Positions 7,782 through 16,584 of a stretch of DNA of 64,000 nucleotides are shown here, in pieces. The notes below the pieces were generated by a model. That model worked only from the letters and a program-made list of their open reading frames with translations. It ran no database searches and had not been told where the DNA came from. Source of the DNA: Acidovorax radicis N35 (GTDB lineage Bacteria > Pseudomonadota > Gammaproteobacteria > Burkholderiales > Burkholderiaceae_C). Within the stretch, counting starts at the first letter, position 1. Each line of letters opens with the position of its first letter. Where the stretch lies: contig NZ_AFBG01000022.1 of assembly GCF_000204195.1 (NCBI RefSeq), forward strand, positions 280,835 to 344,834, read 5' to 3'. The position numbers and the translations under genes were made by a program.

Positions 7782-8138
7782 TCAGGCGACGGCCACGCTG
7801 ATGCGCCCGCCCTCGGCGCGCACACCGTGCGCCTGCACCGAATGCTCGGGCGCCTCCAGGCATTCGCCGGTGCGCAGGTCGAAATGGTTCTTGTACAGCG
7901 GCGAGGCGACCACGACGCGCTCGCCCAGGTTGCCGATCAGCCCGCGCGAGAGCACGCTGGCACCCGACTTGGGGTCCACGTTGTCGATGGCGAAGAACTG
8001 GTCGCTGCCGGTGCGGAACACCGCCACATGGCGGTCGGCCACCAGGGCGCAGACGCCGGTGCTGGGCAGGATGTCGTCGACCGCGCAGATGTCGGTCCAG
8101 GCAAGGGAGTCGGTGCTATTCATGGGGAGTGCGCTCAT
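7782..8138 (-). CDS. nirD: Assimilatory nitrite reductase small subunit
   Basis: 118 residues of the NirD family, a Rieske-fold subunit (VFRTGSDQFFAIDNVDP, LYKNHFDLRTGECLE) that lacks the iron-sulphur ligands, as usual for NirD. It partners NirB in NADH-dependent reduction of nitrite to ammonium in the cytoplasm. ATG at 8138 is chosen for its strong GAGAGGAA site seven bases upstream and because it leaves an 11-bp gap after nirB. Confidence 0.95.
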   Translation of the reverse strand: MSALPMNSTDSLAWTDICAVDDILPSTGVCALVADRHVAVFRTGSDQFFAIDNVDPKSGASVLSRGLIGNLGERVVVASPLYKNHFDLRTGECLEAPEHSVQAHGVRAEGGRISVAVA

Positions 8139-8149
8139 GTCATTTCCTC

Positions 8150-10687
8150 TCAAGCGGCTTGGCGGATGGGGATGACCTTGTTGGGACTACGTTCTTCGGC
8201 ACGCGCTGGCCGGATCTGACCTCGCTCCTCGACGAAGAGCACGTTCTCGTCGGCCTTGTCGCTGTTCACGAACGAGCGGAAGCGCTTGCGCGTCTCGGGG
8301 TCGGTCACGGCCGTCTTCCACTCGCACTGGTAGGTGGCCACCACGTGCTGCATCTGCGATTCGAGCTCGGCGCACAGGCCCAGGCTGTCCTTTTGCAAAA
8401 CATCCTTGAGGTAGTCGAGGCCGCCCTCCAGGTTCTCGCGCCAGGTGCTGGTGCGCTGCAGCCGGTCGGCCGTGCGCACGTAGAACATCAGCACCCGGTC
8501 GATCATGCGCACCAGGTCTTCCTTGGACAGGTCGGAGGCGAACAGCTCGGCATGGCGCGGCTTCATGCCGCCGTTGCCGCAGATGTAGAGGTTCCAGCCC
8601 TTTTCGGTGGCGATGATGCCGATGTCCTTGCCCTGCGCCTCGGCGCATTCGCGCGTGCAGCCCGAGACGCCGAACTTGATCTTGTGCGGTGCGCGCAGGC
8701 CCTTGTAGCGGTTCTCCAGCTCCACCGCCAGGCCCACGCTGTCGCCCACGCCATAGCGGCACCAGGTCGATCCCACGCAGCTCTTGACCGTGCGCAGCGA
8801 CTTGCCGTACGCATGGCCCGATTCGAAACCGGCCGTGATCAGCTCTTCCCAGATCAGCGGCAGCTGCTCCAGCCGCGCACCGAACATGTCCACGCGCGCA
8901 CCGCCCGTGACCTTGGTGTACAGCCCGTACTTCTTGGCCACCTGGCCCACGGCGATCAGGCCGTCGGGCGTGACCTCGCCGCCGGGCATGCGCGGCACCA
9001 CCGAGTAGGTGCCGTCCTTCTGGATGTTGCCCAGGTAGTAGTCGTTGCTGTCCTGCAGGCCGGCCAGCTCCTTCTTGAGCACGAACTCGTTCCAGCACGA
9101 GGCGAACACGCTGGCCGCCACGGGCTTGCAGATATCGCAACCCATGCCCTTGCCGTGTTGGGCCAGCAGGTCCTCGAAGCTCTTGATCTGGCCCACGCGC
9201 ACCAGGTGGTAGATCTCCTGGCGCGAGTACGCGAAGTGTTCGCAGAGGTGGTTGTTCACCGCCATGCCGCGGCGCGCCATCTCGGCCTTCATGACCTGGG
9301 TGACCAGGGGCACGCAGCCGCCGCAGGTCGCGCCGGCCTTGGTGCAGGCCTTCATCTCGGCGATGGTGCAGGCACCGTTGCCCACGGCTTCGCAGATGCC
9401 GGCTTTGGTGACGTTGTTGCACGAGCAGATCTGCGCCGTGTCGGGCAGCGCGTCCACGCCCAGGCCGGGTTTGGCCTTGCCGTCGCTGGACGGGAAGATC
9501 AGGAATTCGGGGTCCTCGGGCAGGGTGATGCCGTTGAGCGCCATCTGCAGCAGCGTGCCGTACTCGGTGGCATCGCCGATCAGCACGGCACCCAGCAGCT
9601 GCTTGCCGTCTTCGCTGATGACGATCTTCTTGTAGATCTGGCGGCGCTCGTCCACGTACTGGCAGGTGCGGCTGTGCGGGGTCTTGCCATGGGCGTCGCC
9701 GATGCTGGCCACGTCCACGCCCATGAGCTTGAGCTTGGTGCTCATGTCGGCGCCGACAAAGGCGGCGTCGGTCTCGCCCGCGATGTGGCGGGCCGCCACG
9801 CGGGCCATGTCGTAGCCCGGGGCCACCAGGCCGAAGGTCTGCTCGTTCCACGAGGCGCATTCGCCGATGGCGTAGACATCGTGGTCGCTGGTGCGGCAGG
9901 CGCTGTCGATGGCCACGCCACCGCGCGGGCCGATGGCCAGCAGGCTCTGGCGCGCCAGTTCGTCCCGCGGGCGAATGCCGGCGGAGAACACGATCATGTC
10001 GGTCTCCAGGTAGGTGCCGTCGGCAAACACCATGCGGTGGCGCGCGCGGGCACCATCGGTGATCTCCTGCGTGTTGCGGCCGGTGTGCACCTGCACGCCC
10101 AGTTCCTCGATCTTGGCGCGCAGCACGCGGCCGCCGCCCTCGTCCACCTGCACGGCCATGAGCCGGGGGGCGAACTCGACCACGTGGGTTTCAAGACCCA
10201 TGTCGCTCAAGGCCTTGGCGCATTCCAGGCCCAGCAGGCCGCCACCCACGACCACGCCGGTCTTGGATTTGGCGCCCGAGGCCTGCATGGCTTCCAGGTC
10301 TTCGATAGTGCGGTAGACGAAGCAGTGGTCGCGGTCGCGCCCCGGCACCTGGGGCACGAAGGGGTTGGAGCCGGTGGCCAGCACCAGCTTGTCGTAGTGG
10401 AGCACCTCGCCGTCCACCGTGGTCACGGTGCGGATGCGGCGGTCCACCGATGCGGCCCGCGCCGCCAGGCGCAGCGTGTAGCCGGTGCGCTCGAAGAAGC
10501 CGGGCTCGACCAGGGAAAGCTCGTCGGCCGAAGTACCGCTGAAGAAGGCCGACAGGTGCACCCGGTCGTAGGCGGGGCGCGGCTCCTCGCACAGCACGGT
10601 GACTTCGACGCCGGTCATGCCGGTCTCGGCCAGGCTTTCGAGGAACTTGTGGCCGACCATGCCGTGGCCAATGAGAACGATTTTCAT
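8150..10687 (-). CDS. nirB: NADH-dependent nitrite reductase large subunit
   Basis: 845 residues, full length. Order of domains: FAD/NAD(P)-binding reductase (IGHGMVGHKF, ATGSNPFVPQVPG, VVGGGLLGLECAKAL) to about residue 400; a BFD-like [2Fe-2S] region with CSCNNVTKAGIC and CGGC; ferredoxin-like half-domain; and the sirohaem-[4Fe-4S] site with CVGSTWCRYG and GVSGCTRECAEAQ. It reduces nitrite to ammonium with six electrons from NADH. First gene of the minus-strand cluster. The very long open frame on the opposite strand is a codon-bias shadow. Confidence 0.97.
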   Translation of the reverse strand: MKIVLIGHGMVGHKFLESLAETGMTGVEVTVLCEEPRPAYDRVHLSAFFSGTSADELSLVEPGFFERTGYTLRLAARAASVDRRIRTVTTVDGEVLHYDKLVLATGSNPFVPQVPGRDRDHCFVYRTIEDLEAMQASGAKSKTGVVVGGGLLGLECAKALSDMGLETHVVEFAPRLMAVQVDEGGGRVLRAKIEELGVQVHTGRNTQEITDGARARHRMVFADGTYLETDMIVFSAGIRPRDELARQSLLAIGPRGGVAIDSACRTSDHDVYAIGECASWNEQTFGLVAPGYDMARVAARHIAGETDAAFVGADMSTKLKLMGVDVASIGDAHGKTPHSRTCQYVDERRQIYKKIVISEDGKQLLGAVLIGDATEYGTLLQMALNGITLPEDPEFLIFPSSDGKAKPGLGVDALPDTAQICSCNNVTKAGICEAVGNGACTIAEMKACTKAGATCGGCVPLVTQVMKAEMARRGMAVNNHLCEHFAYSRQEIYHLVRVGQIKSFEDLLAQHGKGMGCDICKPVAASVFASCWNEFVLKKELAGLQDSNDYYLGNIQKDGTYSVVPRMPGGEVTPDGLIAVGQVAKKYGLYTKVTGGARVDMFGARLEQLPLIWEELITAGFESGHAYGKSLRTVKSCVGSTWCRYGVGDSVGLAVELENRYKGLRAPHKIKFGVSGCTRECAEAQGKDIGIIATEKGWNLYICGNGGMKPRHAELFASDLSKEDLVRMIDRVLMFYVRTADRLQRTSTWRENLEGGLDYLKDVLQKDSLGLCAELESQMQHVVATYQCEWKTAVTDPETRKRFRSFVNSDKADENVLFVEERGQIRPARAEERSPNKVIPIRQAA

Positions 10688-11304
10688 GCTTGCTCATCCT
10701 GCAAGAACCCGGGGAACCGCATCAAGGGGTGCAGGATGTGCCGTGCCTTGCGGCACAACGCACCCTCCGCGGAACCACGGGCGTGGGTTGGAACTACCAA
10801 GCGGCCGGCTGCATAAGCCGCGGCTCGCTCGGGTGTTCCGCCATCATTAGCGGAGGGGTTGTTGTCAGTCCGCAGGCAGCTTCACCGGCGGGTGTCCATC
10901 CAACTGCAATATCCATGCCGGGGTGCGATTGGCCTGAGAACCGGGGCAGTGTGGGCTTTCGAGAGGTCGTGCTCCACGGCTGTCTGCGTGGGCCCTGCGA
11001 TCTCGCATCAATGCGGTGCACGGCCTCACCAACATAGGGCGAGCACCTGAAGCGGGCCGTTTCAGACAGGTTCAGTAGCAGCGGCACGCATGCTTGGCGG
11101 TTGACCGGAGGTATGAAACGCCTGAAAGACACACTGCGTGGAAGCTCATGCTGGCTCACCGTGGCGGACCCGGCCTTCGCTTCGGGCCCGATCGAGCGTC
11201 TGCGGTGATTTTTTTGTTTTCAAACCCGCGATCCGGAGGCAGACTCCAGCGAGATGAGATAGCCGTGAGGAGACCAGCTCCACCGCAACCACGGAGACAT
11301 CACC
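10688..11304. other. nirB upstream region without genes
   Basis: About 615 bp without a convincing gene. On the minus strand it contains, besides the candidate ANTAR hairpin, a GUGCC-GCAA-GGCAC hairpin (10750-10763 region) and a perfect 9-bp stem CATCCTGCA/TGCAGGATG just before the nirB start (10695-10739) which could hide the nirB ribosome-binding area. No U-tract terminator was seen here. Confidence 0.5.
10837..10854 (-). promoter_or_regulatory. Candidate ANTAR-target hairpin upstream of nirB
   Basis: On the minus strand TCCGCT-AATGAT-GGCGGA folds into a 6-bp stem with hexaloop AAUGAU, which has A at loop position 1 and G at position 4 as reported for ANTAR RNA targets. A second, imperfect hairpin (CGGCU/AGCCG) follows 20 nt downstream. 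Inference from motif only. Confidence 0.4.
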
Positions 11305-11505
11305 ATGACAGAACGCAGATCCACAAGCGAAAGGCGCAGCGGCACGGACCGCCGGCAAGAGGAAAAAGGCTCTCCCACCAATTACGAACGGCGGCGTACG
11401 ATCGAAGCGCGGCAACCCGAATTGACCGAGCTGCACCTGAGCGAAGAAGAACTTCATGCACTGGGGTTCAAGCAAGGCGAGCCTGCCCGCAAAAAACCTC
11501 GCTGA
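11305..11505 (+). CDS. Small charged hypothetical protein
   Basis: 66 residues, extremely rich in Arg, Glu and Ser/Thr (MTERRSTSERRSGTDRRQ at the start), probably disordered. GGAG lies nine bases before the ATG. Not recognised. It is transcribed away from nirB. Confidence 0.6.
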   Translation: MTERRSTSERRSGTDRRQEEKGSPTNYERRRTIEARQPELTELHLSEEELHALGFKQGEPARKKPR

Positions 11506-11554
11506 TCCGGGCCGCCCCAGCCATGGCGTCAGCGCAACTCGCCGAGGCTGAATC

Positions 11555-11860
11555 TCAATGCTCGTTGTCAGCCACGGTGAGCACCCGATGCGCCACCATG
11601 TCCAGCGCAGGCCGGGTGACGCCCTGCTTGTCGGTCCAGACCTTGGGCACCAAGCTACCGGCGAGGGCCAGCGCATCGCCATCGCGCAAGTGGTGCAGGG
11701 ACGCGCGAACATCGCCGTCAAATGCGATCACATTCACGAACAACGTCTCGCCATCGGCCGTGCTGGCGCGCACCTTGGCCACGGTGAAGAGCTTGCCCGT
11801 CTTGTCGGTACGCTGCTCGGCATCGCCATACAGGCGCCCTGACACCAATCCATCGATCAT
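11555..11860 (-). CDS. Single-stranded DNA-binding (OB-fold) protein, short
   Basis: 101 residues resembling short SSB-like OB-fold proteins (DGLVSGRLYGDAE, FTVAKVRA, FVNVIAF, LRDGDALALAGSLVPKVW). It lacks the acidic tail of housekeeping SSB. ATG at 11860 has AAGGA eight bases upstream; the open frame extends to 11968 but without a better start. Before the prophage inserted, this gene lay close behind tRNA-Pro. It may be chromosomal or a remnant of an older element; I cannot decide. Confidence 0.75.
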   Translation of the reverse strand: MIDGLVSGRLYGDAEQRTDKTGKLFTVAKVRASTADGETLFVNVIAFDGDVRASLHHLRDGDALALAGSLVPKVWTDKQGVTRPALDMVAHRVLTVADNEH

Positions 11861-12001
11861 GCGAGTCCTTGACCCCGAAGACGCACTGGGCGCGCGTAGC
11901 AACGAGGGCGGTTGTTTGTGGGCACCTGAGGTGAGCCGCAGGGAAGGCGAGCACCCCCCTGCCACCACGGCAATTCACGGCACCGATTTCACGGCACCAG
12001 C

Positions 12002-12036
12002 AAAAAAGCCCAGAACCTTTCGGTTCTGGGCTTTTG
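12002..12036 (-). terminator. Native tRNA-Pro terminator, stranded by the prophage
   Basis: Perfect 11-bp stem (12007-12017 with 12022-12032), loop tttc, T6 on the minus strand. It lies directly beyond the left copy of the tRNA-Pro 3' end and so is the terminator the tRNA used before integration, now 41.5 kb away. Confidence 0.85.
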
Positions 12037-12041
12037 CGATC

Positions 12042-12066
12042 AATGGTCGGCGTGGCGGGATTCGAA
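12042..12066 (+). repeat. attL of the P2-like prophage (25-bp direct repeat)
   Basis: Identical to 53554-53578; it is the 3' end of tRNA-Pro (T-arm half, acceptor, CCA) in the minus orientation. Immediately inside, the sequence diverges. Confidence 0.92.
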
Positions 12067-12117
12067 ATCCTCAGCTAACGCCGTATAAATACTTGCAAAA
12101 TTGCATCGAGCGATCAG

Positions 12118-12140
12118 AGTTGCCCCCAAAGTTGCCCCAT
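12118..12140 (+). promoter_or_regulatory. Candidate integrase arm-type sites, left
   Basis: Two tandem copies of AGTTGCCCC(C) occur here. The same word is present at the other prophage end, AGTTGCCCCAAAG at 53432-53444, with inverted copies TGGGGCAA at 53392-53399 and 53411-53418. Repeats shared by both ends outside the core fit integrase arm-binding sites. Confidence 0.5.
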
Positions 12141-12190
12141 GCGCCCAACTGCTCCGATTCTCACACAGTCGCGGGCAGCGCAACCGCTGT

Positions 12191-12886
12191 TCAGTTCTGT
12201 ATTGGCAATTCGACAGTTAGCGTTGGGTCTTGTGGGCCATGCACGAAACACTGGAGCTGTGGCAAATGAACTAAGGCTTCAGCTTGCTCCACGTTGCCAT
12301 GGAGCCAGGTATCCCAGTCGCCTTTTTCCAGCGGCACCACCGTGCGCTTGTCCTGCTTGTCAGGCGCGCGCTTGGGGTCCGGCCGGTGCATCAGGTTGAG
12401 CACCGGCACGTCGTCGCAGTTCTGCGTGATCATGGTGTAGCTGGGCAGCACCTCGCCCGTGGCTGGGTCGGTCCACTCGCTCCACAGGCCCGCAAGGCCC
12501 CAGGGCTCGCCATCGGCGCGCTCGAACTGCCAGGGGATGTGCTTCTTGGTCCCCCAGTAGGGTTCGACGTACAGCTGGGCGGGGATGATGCAGCGCTGCC
12601 CCTTGCGCCATGGGCCGCCATATGTCCATGACTTGTCCATGCCTTCCCGCCGGGCGTTGAAGGTGCTCAGGCGCTTGCCATCCTTGCCGGTGGGGATGTG
12701 TGTCTTGGAGTGCGGCGGGATCATTCCCCATTGCCCTACTACCAGCTCGCGCCCTGCCCCGCCCTTGGCCCGCAGAAACGGCCCCCGGTACAGCGGGCTC
12801 ATCTTGTCGCGCCACTCTTCCTCGGGCACGTCACCGAAGTGCAGCACCAGCTGCTCGCGGTCGGGGACCTCGTAGTAGGTACACAT
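12191..12886 (-). CDS. yedK: SRAP domain protein (SOS response-associated peptidase / DNA-protein crosslink)
   Basis: 231 residues of the SRAP (HMCES/YedK) family, which shields abasic sites in single-stranded DNA by covalent linkage through Cys2. Key residues are visible: MCTYYEV with Cys2, WGMIPPHS, STFNARREGMD (Asn and Arg of the active site), RCIIPAQLYVEPYW (the usual Glu is seen as Glu of VEPYW) and a late MHRPDPKRAP segment corresponding to the HxRMP motif with changes. The frame is open upstream to 13243, but only ATG at 12886 gives the essential Cys at position 2. Divergent from umuD; both starts flank a LexA box, so co-regulation by the SOS response is likely. Confidence 0.93.
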   Translation of the reverse strand: MCTYYEVPDREQLVLHFGDVPEEEWRDKMSPLYRGPFLRAKGGAGRELVVGQWGMIPPHSKTHIPTGKDGKRLSTFNARREGMDKSWTYGGPWRKGQRCIIPAQLYVEPYWGTKKHIPWQFERADGEPWGLAGLWSEWTDPATGEVLPSYTMITQNCDDVPVLNLMHRPDPKRAPDKQDKRTVVPLEKGDWDTWLHGNVEQAEALVHLPQLQCFVHGPQDPTLTVELPIQN

Positions 12887-12914
12887 GGCAACATTCTGGC
12901 AGCAGATGGCTATA

Positions 12915-12930
12915 CTGTGAATATGTACAG
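12915..12930. promoter_or_regulatory. LexA (SOS) box
   Basis: CTGTGAATATGTACAG is a perfect CTGT-N8-ACAG LexA operator. It overlaps a -10-like TATACT at 12911-12916 and the umuD start codon at 12923, and sits 29 bp upstream of the divergent SRAP gene. Confidence 0.9.
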
Positions 12931-13369
12931 CTTTTTGGATTCCCCCCTGCCCGTACCGTATGACGCGGCCGTGCAGGTGCTCGCTCTGCCTGTGTGCGGC
13001 GTGAGTGTGCGCGCGGGGTTTCCATCGCCTGCTGACGACTTCGTGGTGGAGCGGCTGGACATCATGCAGTTGCTGGTGAAGCACCCTCAGGCCACCTACT
13101 TCTGGCGGGTGCGGGGCGACTCCATGCGCGACGCGGGCATTGATGACGGCTGCATCATTGCCGTGGACCGGGCGATCAAGCCCAAGCACAACAACATCGT
13201 GGTGGCCATCGTGGACGGCGAATGCACGGTGAAGTTTTTGCACCAGCGCGCCGGCCGCATCAAGCTGCGCGCAGCCAACCCCACCTATCCCGACATCATC
13301 CCCCGCGACAGCCAGACCATTGAGGTGTGGGGTGTGGTGAGTGGGTGCGTGAAGCTGTTTCCCACCTGA
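12923..13369 (+). CDS. umuD: UmuD-like polymerase V accessory protein
   Basis: 148 residues. The self-cleavage site Cys25-Gly26 (ALPVCGVS), the following AGFPSPADDF, the nucleophile Ser67 in RVRGDSMRDAGI and Lys104 in ECTVKFL are all in place, so RecA-stimulated autoprocessing to UmuD' should work. The start at 12923 lies inside the LexA box only six bases after the -10 box, so the mRNA would be leaderless; a later GTG is possible but would cut into the conserved N-terminus. umuC follows 20 bp downstream. Confidence 0.92.
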   Translation: MYSFLDSPLPVPYDAAVQVLALPVCGVSVRAGFPSPADDFVVERLDIMQLLVKHPQATYFWRVRGDSMRDAGIDDGCIIAVDRAIKPKHNNIVVAIVDGECTVKFLHQRAGRIKLRAANPTYPDIIPRDSQTIEVWGVVSGCVKLFPT

Positions 13370-13389
13370 TCTGATGGATGGAGGCCAGC

Positions 13390-14688
13390 ATGTACGCGCT
13401 GGTGGACGGGAATAATTTTTACGTGAGCTGCGAGCGGGTGTTCCGCCCCAGTCTGAACGGCCGCCCGGTGGTGGTGCTGAGCAACAACGACGGCTGCGCC
13501 ATCGCCCGCAGCAATGAGGCCAAGGCCCTGGGCATCAAGATGGGGGCGCCGTGGTTCCAGATCCAACACATGGAGGAAACCCACGGCCTGGTGGCGCTGA
13601 GTGCGAACTTCACGCTGTACGGCGACATGAGCGACCGCATGATGAGTCTGGCGGCGGGCCTGGGTCCCACGCAGGAGATTTACAGCATCGACGAGTCATT
13701 CATCGGCCTGCAAGGCGTGCGGGGCGATCTGACCAAACGCAGCCAGGCCATCCGCGACCGCATCAATCAGTGGGTGGGCATCCCCTGCGGGGTGGGCATC
13801 GGACAGACCAAGACACTGGCGAAGCTGGCCAATCACATCGCCAAGACGGCCGAGCGTAAACCGGGCAGCTACGCCGCCGAGCTGGCCCAAGTGTGCAACC
13901 TGACCACCCTCCCCGCCCAGGACCTGGACGACGTGCTGGCCGCCACGATGGTCGAAGAAGTCTGGGGCGTGGGCCGCAAAATCGCGGCACAGCTGCATGA
14001 AGGTGGAGTGCATACCGTGCTGGACCTGGCCCGGCTGGACCCGGCCACCGTGCGTAGGCGCTGGAGCGTGGTGCTGGAGCGCACCGTGCGTGAGTTGCAG
14101 GGCATGCAGTGCATTGACCTAGATGACGCACCGGCGCCCAAAAAAGAGATTGCCTGCACCCGGTCATTCGGCCAGGCGGTGACAGACCTCCCCCCTCTGG
14201 TGGAAGCCGTGAGCGAGTTCGCCAGCCGCGCGGCCGAGAAGCTGCGCAAGCAAGGCAGCCTGGCCAGCCAGCTGCTGGTGTTCTGCCACACCTCCCCTTT
14301 CCGACCCGGACCCCGATTCAACCGCAGCATCGTGGTGCCGCTGCGCCGCCCGACGGCCGACACCGGCAAGCTGGTGTGGGCCGCCACTGCTGGCATGCGG
14401 CGCATCTATGAGCCCGGCTTCAAGATGGCCAAGGCCGGGGTGATGCTGCTGGACCTGGTGCCGGGCTGCGTGCTGCAGGGTGAACTAGACCTGGAGGAAG
14501 AAGACCAGCGGGACCGGACCAAGCTGATGGTGGCGCTGGACACGCTCAATCAGCGCTATGGCAAGGGCACCGTGCATTCAGGCGCCACGGGCGGCACCAA
14601 CAAGGGCAAGGACTGGGGGATGAGGCAGGAGAGGCGCACGCCGCAGTACACCACGCGGTGGGCGGACGTTCCCACCGCGCGGGCGTAA
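13390..14688 (+). CDS. umuC: UmuC-like Y-family DNA polymerase
   Basis: 432 residues, catalytic subunit of polymerase V for translesion synthesis. Visible motifs: [13 protein letters not shown] with the first catalytic Asp, [18 protein letters not shown] with Asp-Glu, [19 protein letters not shown], helix-hairpin-helix [12 protein letters not shown], and a little-finger domain followed by the C-terminal UmuC-specific region. ATG at 13390 has GGAGG five bases upstream. With umuD and SRAP it forms an SOS mutagenesis cassette carried by the prophage. Confidence 0.96.
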   Translation: MYALVDGNNFYVSCERVFRPSLNGRPVVVLSNNDGCAIARSNEAKALGIKMGAPWFQIQHMEETHGLVALSANFTLYGDMSDRMMSLAAGLGPTQEIYSIDESFIGLQGVRGDLTKRSQAIRDRINQWVGIPCGVGIGQTKTLAKLANHIAKTAERKPGSYAAELAQVCNLTTLPAQDLDDVLAATMVEEVWGVGRKIAAQLHEGGVHTVLDLARLDPATVRRRWSVVLERTVRELQGMQCIDLDDAPAPKKEIACTRSFGQAVTDLPPLVEAVSEFASRAAEKLRKQGSLASQLLVFCHTSPFRPGPRFNRSIVVPLRRPTADTGKLVWAATAGMRRIYEPGFKMAKAGVMLLDLVPGCVLQGELDLEEEDQRDRTKLMVALDTLNQRYGKGTVHSGATGGTNKGKDWGMRQERRTPQYTTRWADVPTARA

Positions 14689-14742
14689 CATTTGCAAACG
14701 AAGAAGGCTACGTAAAGCTATACACCTATGAAAGGAAAAGTG

Positions 14743-16233
14743 ATGAATTCTGTTCAGTGGCCGGACGATTTGATGCAGAGAAGAGATTCCGGAGATTTTC
14801 TGTACAAACTCATTCAAAGCAAATATGAGTCTTACATAGCCTCAAACAAGAAAGCTTCTTTGACGTTCGCTTTAGATGGCGACTGGGGGACTGGCAAATC
14901 GTTCTTTATCGAGCGATGGAGCGAAGACATAAAAAATGGAGAACACGTTGTAATCCATTTTGACGCATGGACAAATGACCTGAGCGACGACCCCTTACTA
15001 GGATTTATGGCTGAGATTAAAAACTCGCTGAGCCCACTAGCCAAACAAATACCGAAGCTCAGCCCTCAATCAAAGAAAAAAATCACAGACCAAACTATAA
15101 AATTTCTAAAACAAGCAGCCAAAGCAATAGGACCAGCGACACTCACTGCCGGGAAAGCAATCGCAACGCATTACATCTCAAAAGAAGGTGTTGAGGCTTT
15201 ATCAGACATAGTCAACGATGAAAATCAAGAAAAAACCACCGACTTAGACACAAAACAAATATCAGAAAAAACTCTGGAAAAATACTTTGAAGAAGCACTC
15301 AAAAACCACACAAATCAAAAAAATGCGATAACCCAACTCATTACAGACCTCGAACAACTAACGACGTACCTCAAAGAAAGCAATACAGTCAATTTACCAA
15401 TATACATTTTTATAGATGAATTAGATAGATGCAGACCCAGCTATGCAATCAGGCTTCTAGAAGGACTAAAGCACCTTTTTAACGCTCAAGGAGTATGTTT
15501 CGTTGTAAGTACAAATTTGATTCAATTATCAGAGTCGGTAAAATCAGTATACGGACAAGGTTTTGACGGATACAGATATCTCAAAAGATTCTTTGATTTT
15601 GAATACAAATTGCCAGCACCCAACAACCTAGCCCACAGTGAATACTTATTCCAGGAGAGTCCGCTTCGAAACAGAAAAAAATTAGAGCCTGGCATACACG
15701 AATACCACTCGCAGCGACGCATGCAAGAATTACCTGTTGCCACGGTGTTTTCAGACATCGCAACAGCCTTCAATTTAGATCTACGGAGTCAAAAACAAGT
15801 TTTTGCACAAGCAGTTGGAGCTATTTCATCAATCCCCGAAACAGAGACAGTTCACTGTGCCTATATATTTGCCTTGGCAGCATATGCACACATCAGCCCA
15901 ACAGGAATCGACAAACTCATAGATCACTCCGACTCAAAAATAGTAGTACAAAATTTCAAAAACAAAGAATACAGAATCCCGTTCTACAACAGCAGTGGCG
16001 ATTTAGTAAAAAAGACGGTTACACTGGATTCAATAATTTCCTTTTACCACGAAAAATCCAATAAACCAATTCCTGAAATTTCCAACAGCGCCGAATTAAA
16101 GGATGGGCAATTTCTAGGCGAGATATTGAGAAGTCTTATAAATGAAAGCAGGCCAATGGAATATACAATTACAAAAAAATATGCCAGTTTAATAAGACTT
16201 GCCGGAAACTTATCAACCCAGGAGCACCGTTAA
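14743..16233 (+). CDS. KAP-family P-loop NTPase
   Basis: 496 residues. Walker A GDWGTGKS at 46-53, a KAP-type WTND motif (FDAWTNDLSDDPL, 73-85), a long helical insertion (about 100-210) with a small-residue, weakly hydrophobic stretch near 128-143, Walker B IYIFIDELDRCRP at 220-232, VVSTNLIQL and then FFDFEYKLP. KAP NTPases are STAND-related and often membrane-associated; a plasmid member, PifA, excludes phage T7. This gene is strikingly A+T-rich against the rest of the prophage, so it was acquired separately. It sits between umuC and the cos/portal end, the place where P2 carries old and tin. An anti-phage role is inferred. ATG 14743 is chosen for AAGGA six bases upstream. Confidence 0.88.
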   Translation: MNSVQWPDDLMQRRDSGDFLYKLIQSKYESYIASNKKASLTFALDGDWGTGKSFFIERWSEDIKNGEHVVIHFDAWTNDLSDDPLLGFMAEIKNSLSPLAKQIPKLSPQSKKKITDQTIKFLKQAAKAIGPATLTAGKAIATHYISKEGVEALSDIVNDENQEKTTDLDTKQISEKTLEKYFEEALKNHTNQKNAITQLITDLEQLTTYLKESNTVNLPIYIFIDELDRCRPSYAIRLLEGLKHLFNAQGVCFVVSTNLIQLSESVKSVYGQGFDGYRYLKRFFDFEYKLPAPNNLAHSEYLFQESPLRNRKKLEPGIHEYHSQRRMQELPVATVFSDIATAFNLDLRSQKQVFAQAVGAISSIPETETVHCAYIFALAAYAHISPTGIDKLIDHSDSKIVVQNFKNKEYRIPFYNSSGDLVKKTVTLDSIISFYHEKSNKPIPEISNSAELKDGQFLGEILRSLINESRPMEYTITKKYASLIRLAGNLSTQEHR

Positions 16234-16370
16234 AACAACGACAGAGTTTTCAAACAAAAGCCGTCAAATCCCGTCACAGAAGTGACTGTGAAAACCGGCC
16301 GCGAAGCCGCGCCGCACCTTGCGCCACATAGTGTCGGCAGGGTCAGCAGAAACGGTCTATCAAGCGGGCA

Positions 16371-16389
16371 GGCGCGGCGGGGTCTCGAC
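16371..16389. other. Candidate phage cos site
   Basis: GGCGCGGCGGGG at 16371-16382 matches, with one change, the left part of the P2/186 cohesive end as I remember it (GGCGNGGCGGGG). It lies about 200 bp beyond the 3' end of the portal gene, as in P2. Boundary of the 19-nt end is taken from P2 and is inference. Confidence 0.6.
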
Positions 16390-16539
16390 TGCGCGCCGGG
16401 ATGGCTGGGTGGGGTGCGGCGGCCGGGGGCCGGCCAGCCCTGGGGAGGCGTCCGCAGGGCCGTCAAGGGGCCGTCAAGGGGCCTCGGGCGGGCCGACAGG
16501 GGGTTGAAGTGGATGGGGCGAGCGCCTGCGCATGGGCGC

Positions 16540-16564
16540 AAAAAAGGCCACCGCATGGGGTGGC
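16540..16564 (-). terminator. Terminator of the portal-terminase operon
   Basis: Minus-strand hairpin GGCCACC-ccatgc-GGTGGCC followed by six T, 20 bp past the portal stop codon. Confidence 0.85.
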
Positions 16565-16584
16565 CTGTATCGGGGTGGGCGCGG

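Larger units (their letters stand above)
16234..16584. other. Non-coding cos region
   Basis: About 350 bp between KAP and portal genes without a convincing gene. It holds the candidate cos site, a very G-rich tract with a short tandem repeat GGGCCGTCAA (16457-16478 region) and the portal terminator. The base composition switches sharply at its left edge from the A+T-rich KAP gene. Confidence 0.55.

Noticed and set aside
8129..10816. 895-codon open frame on the plus strand opposite nirB
   Set aside because: Composition (His/Ala/Gly/Val-rich) is that of an antisense shadow of a G+C-rich gene; nirB on the other strand is unambiguous.
12067..12117. Remnant tRNA-Pro at the left prophage end
   Set aside because: Beyond the 25-bp core the sequence no longer matches the tRNA.
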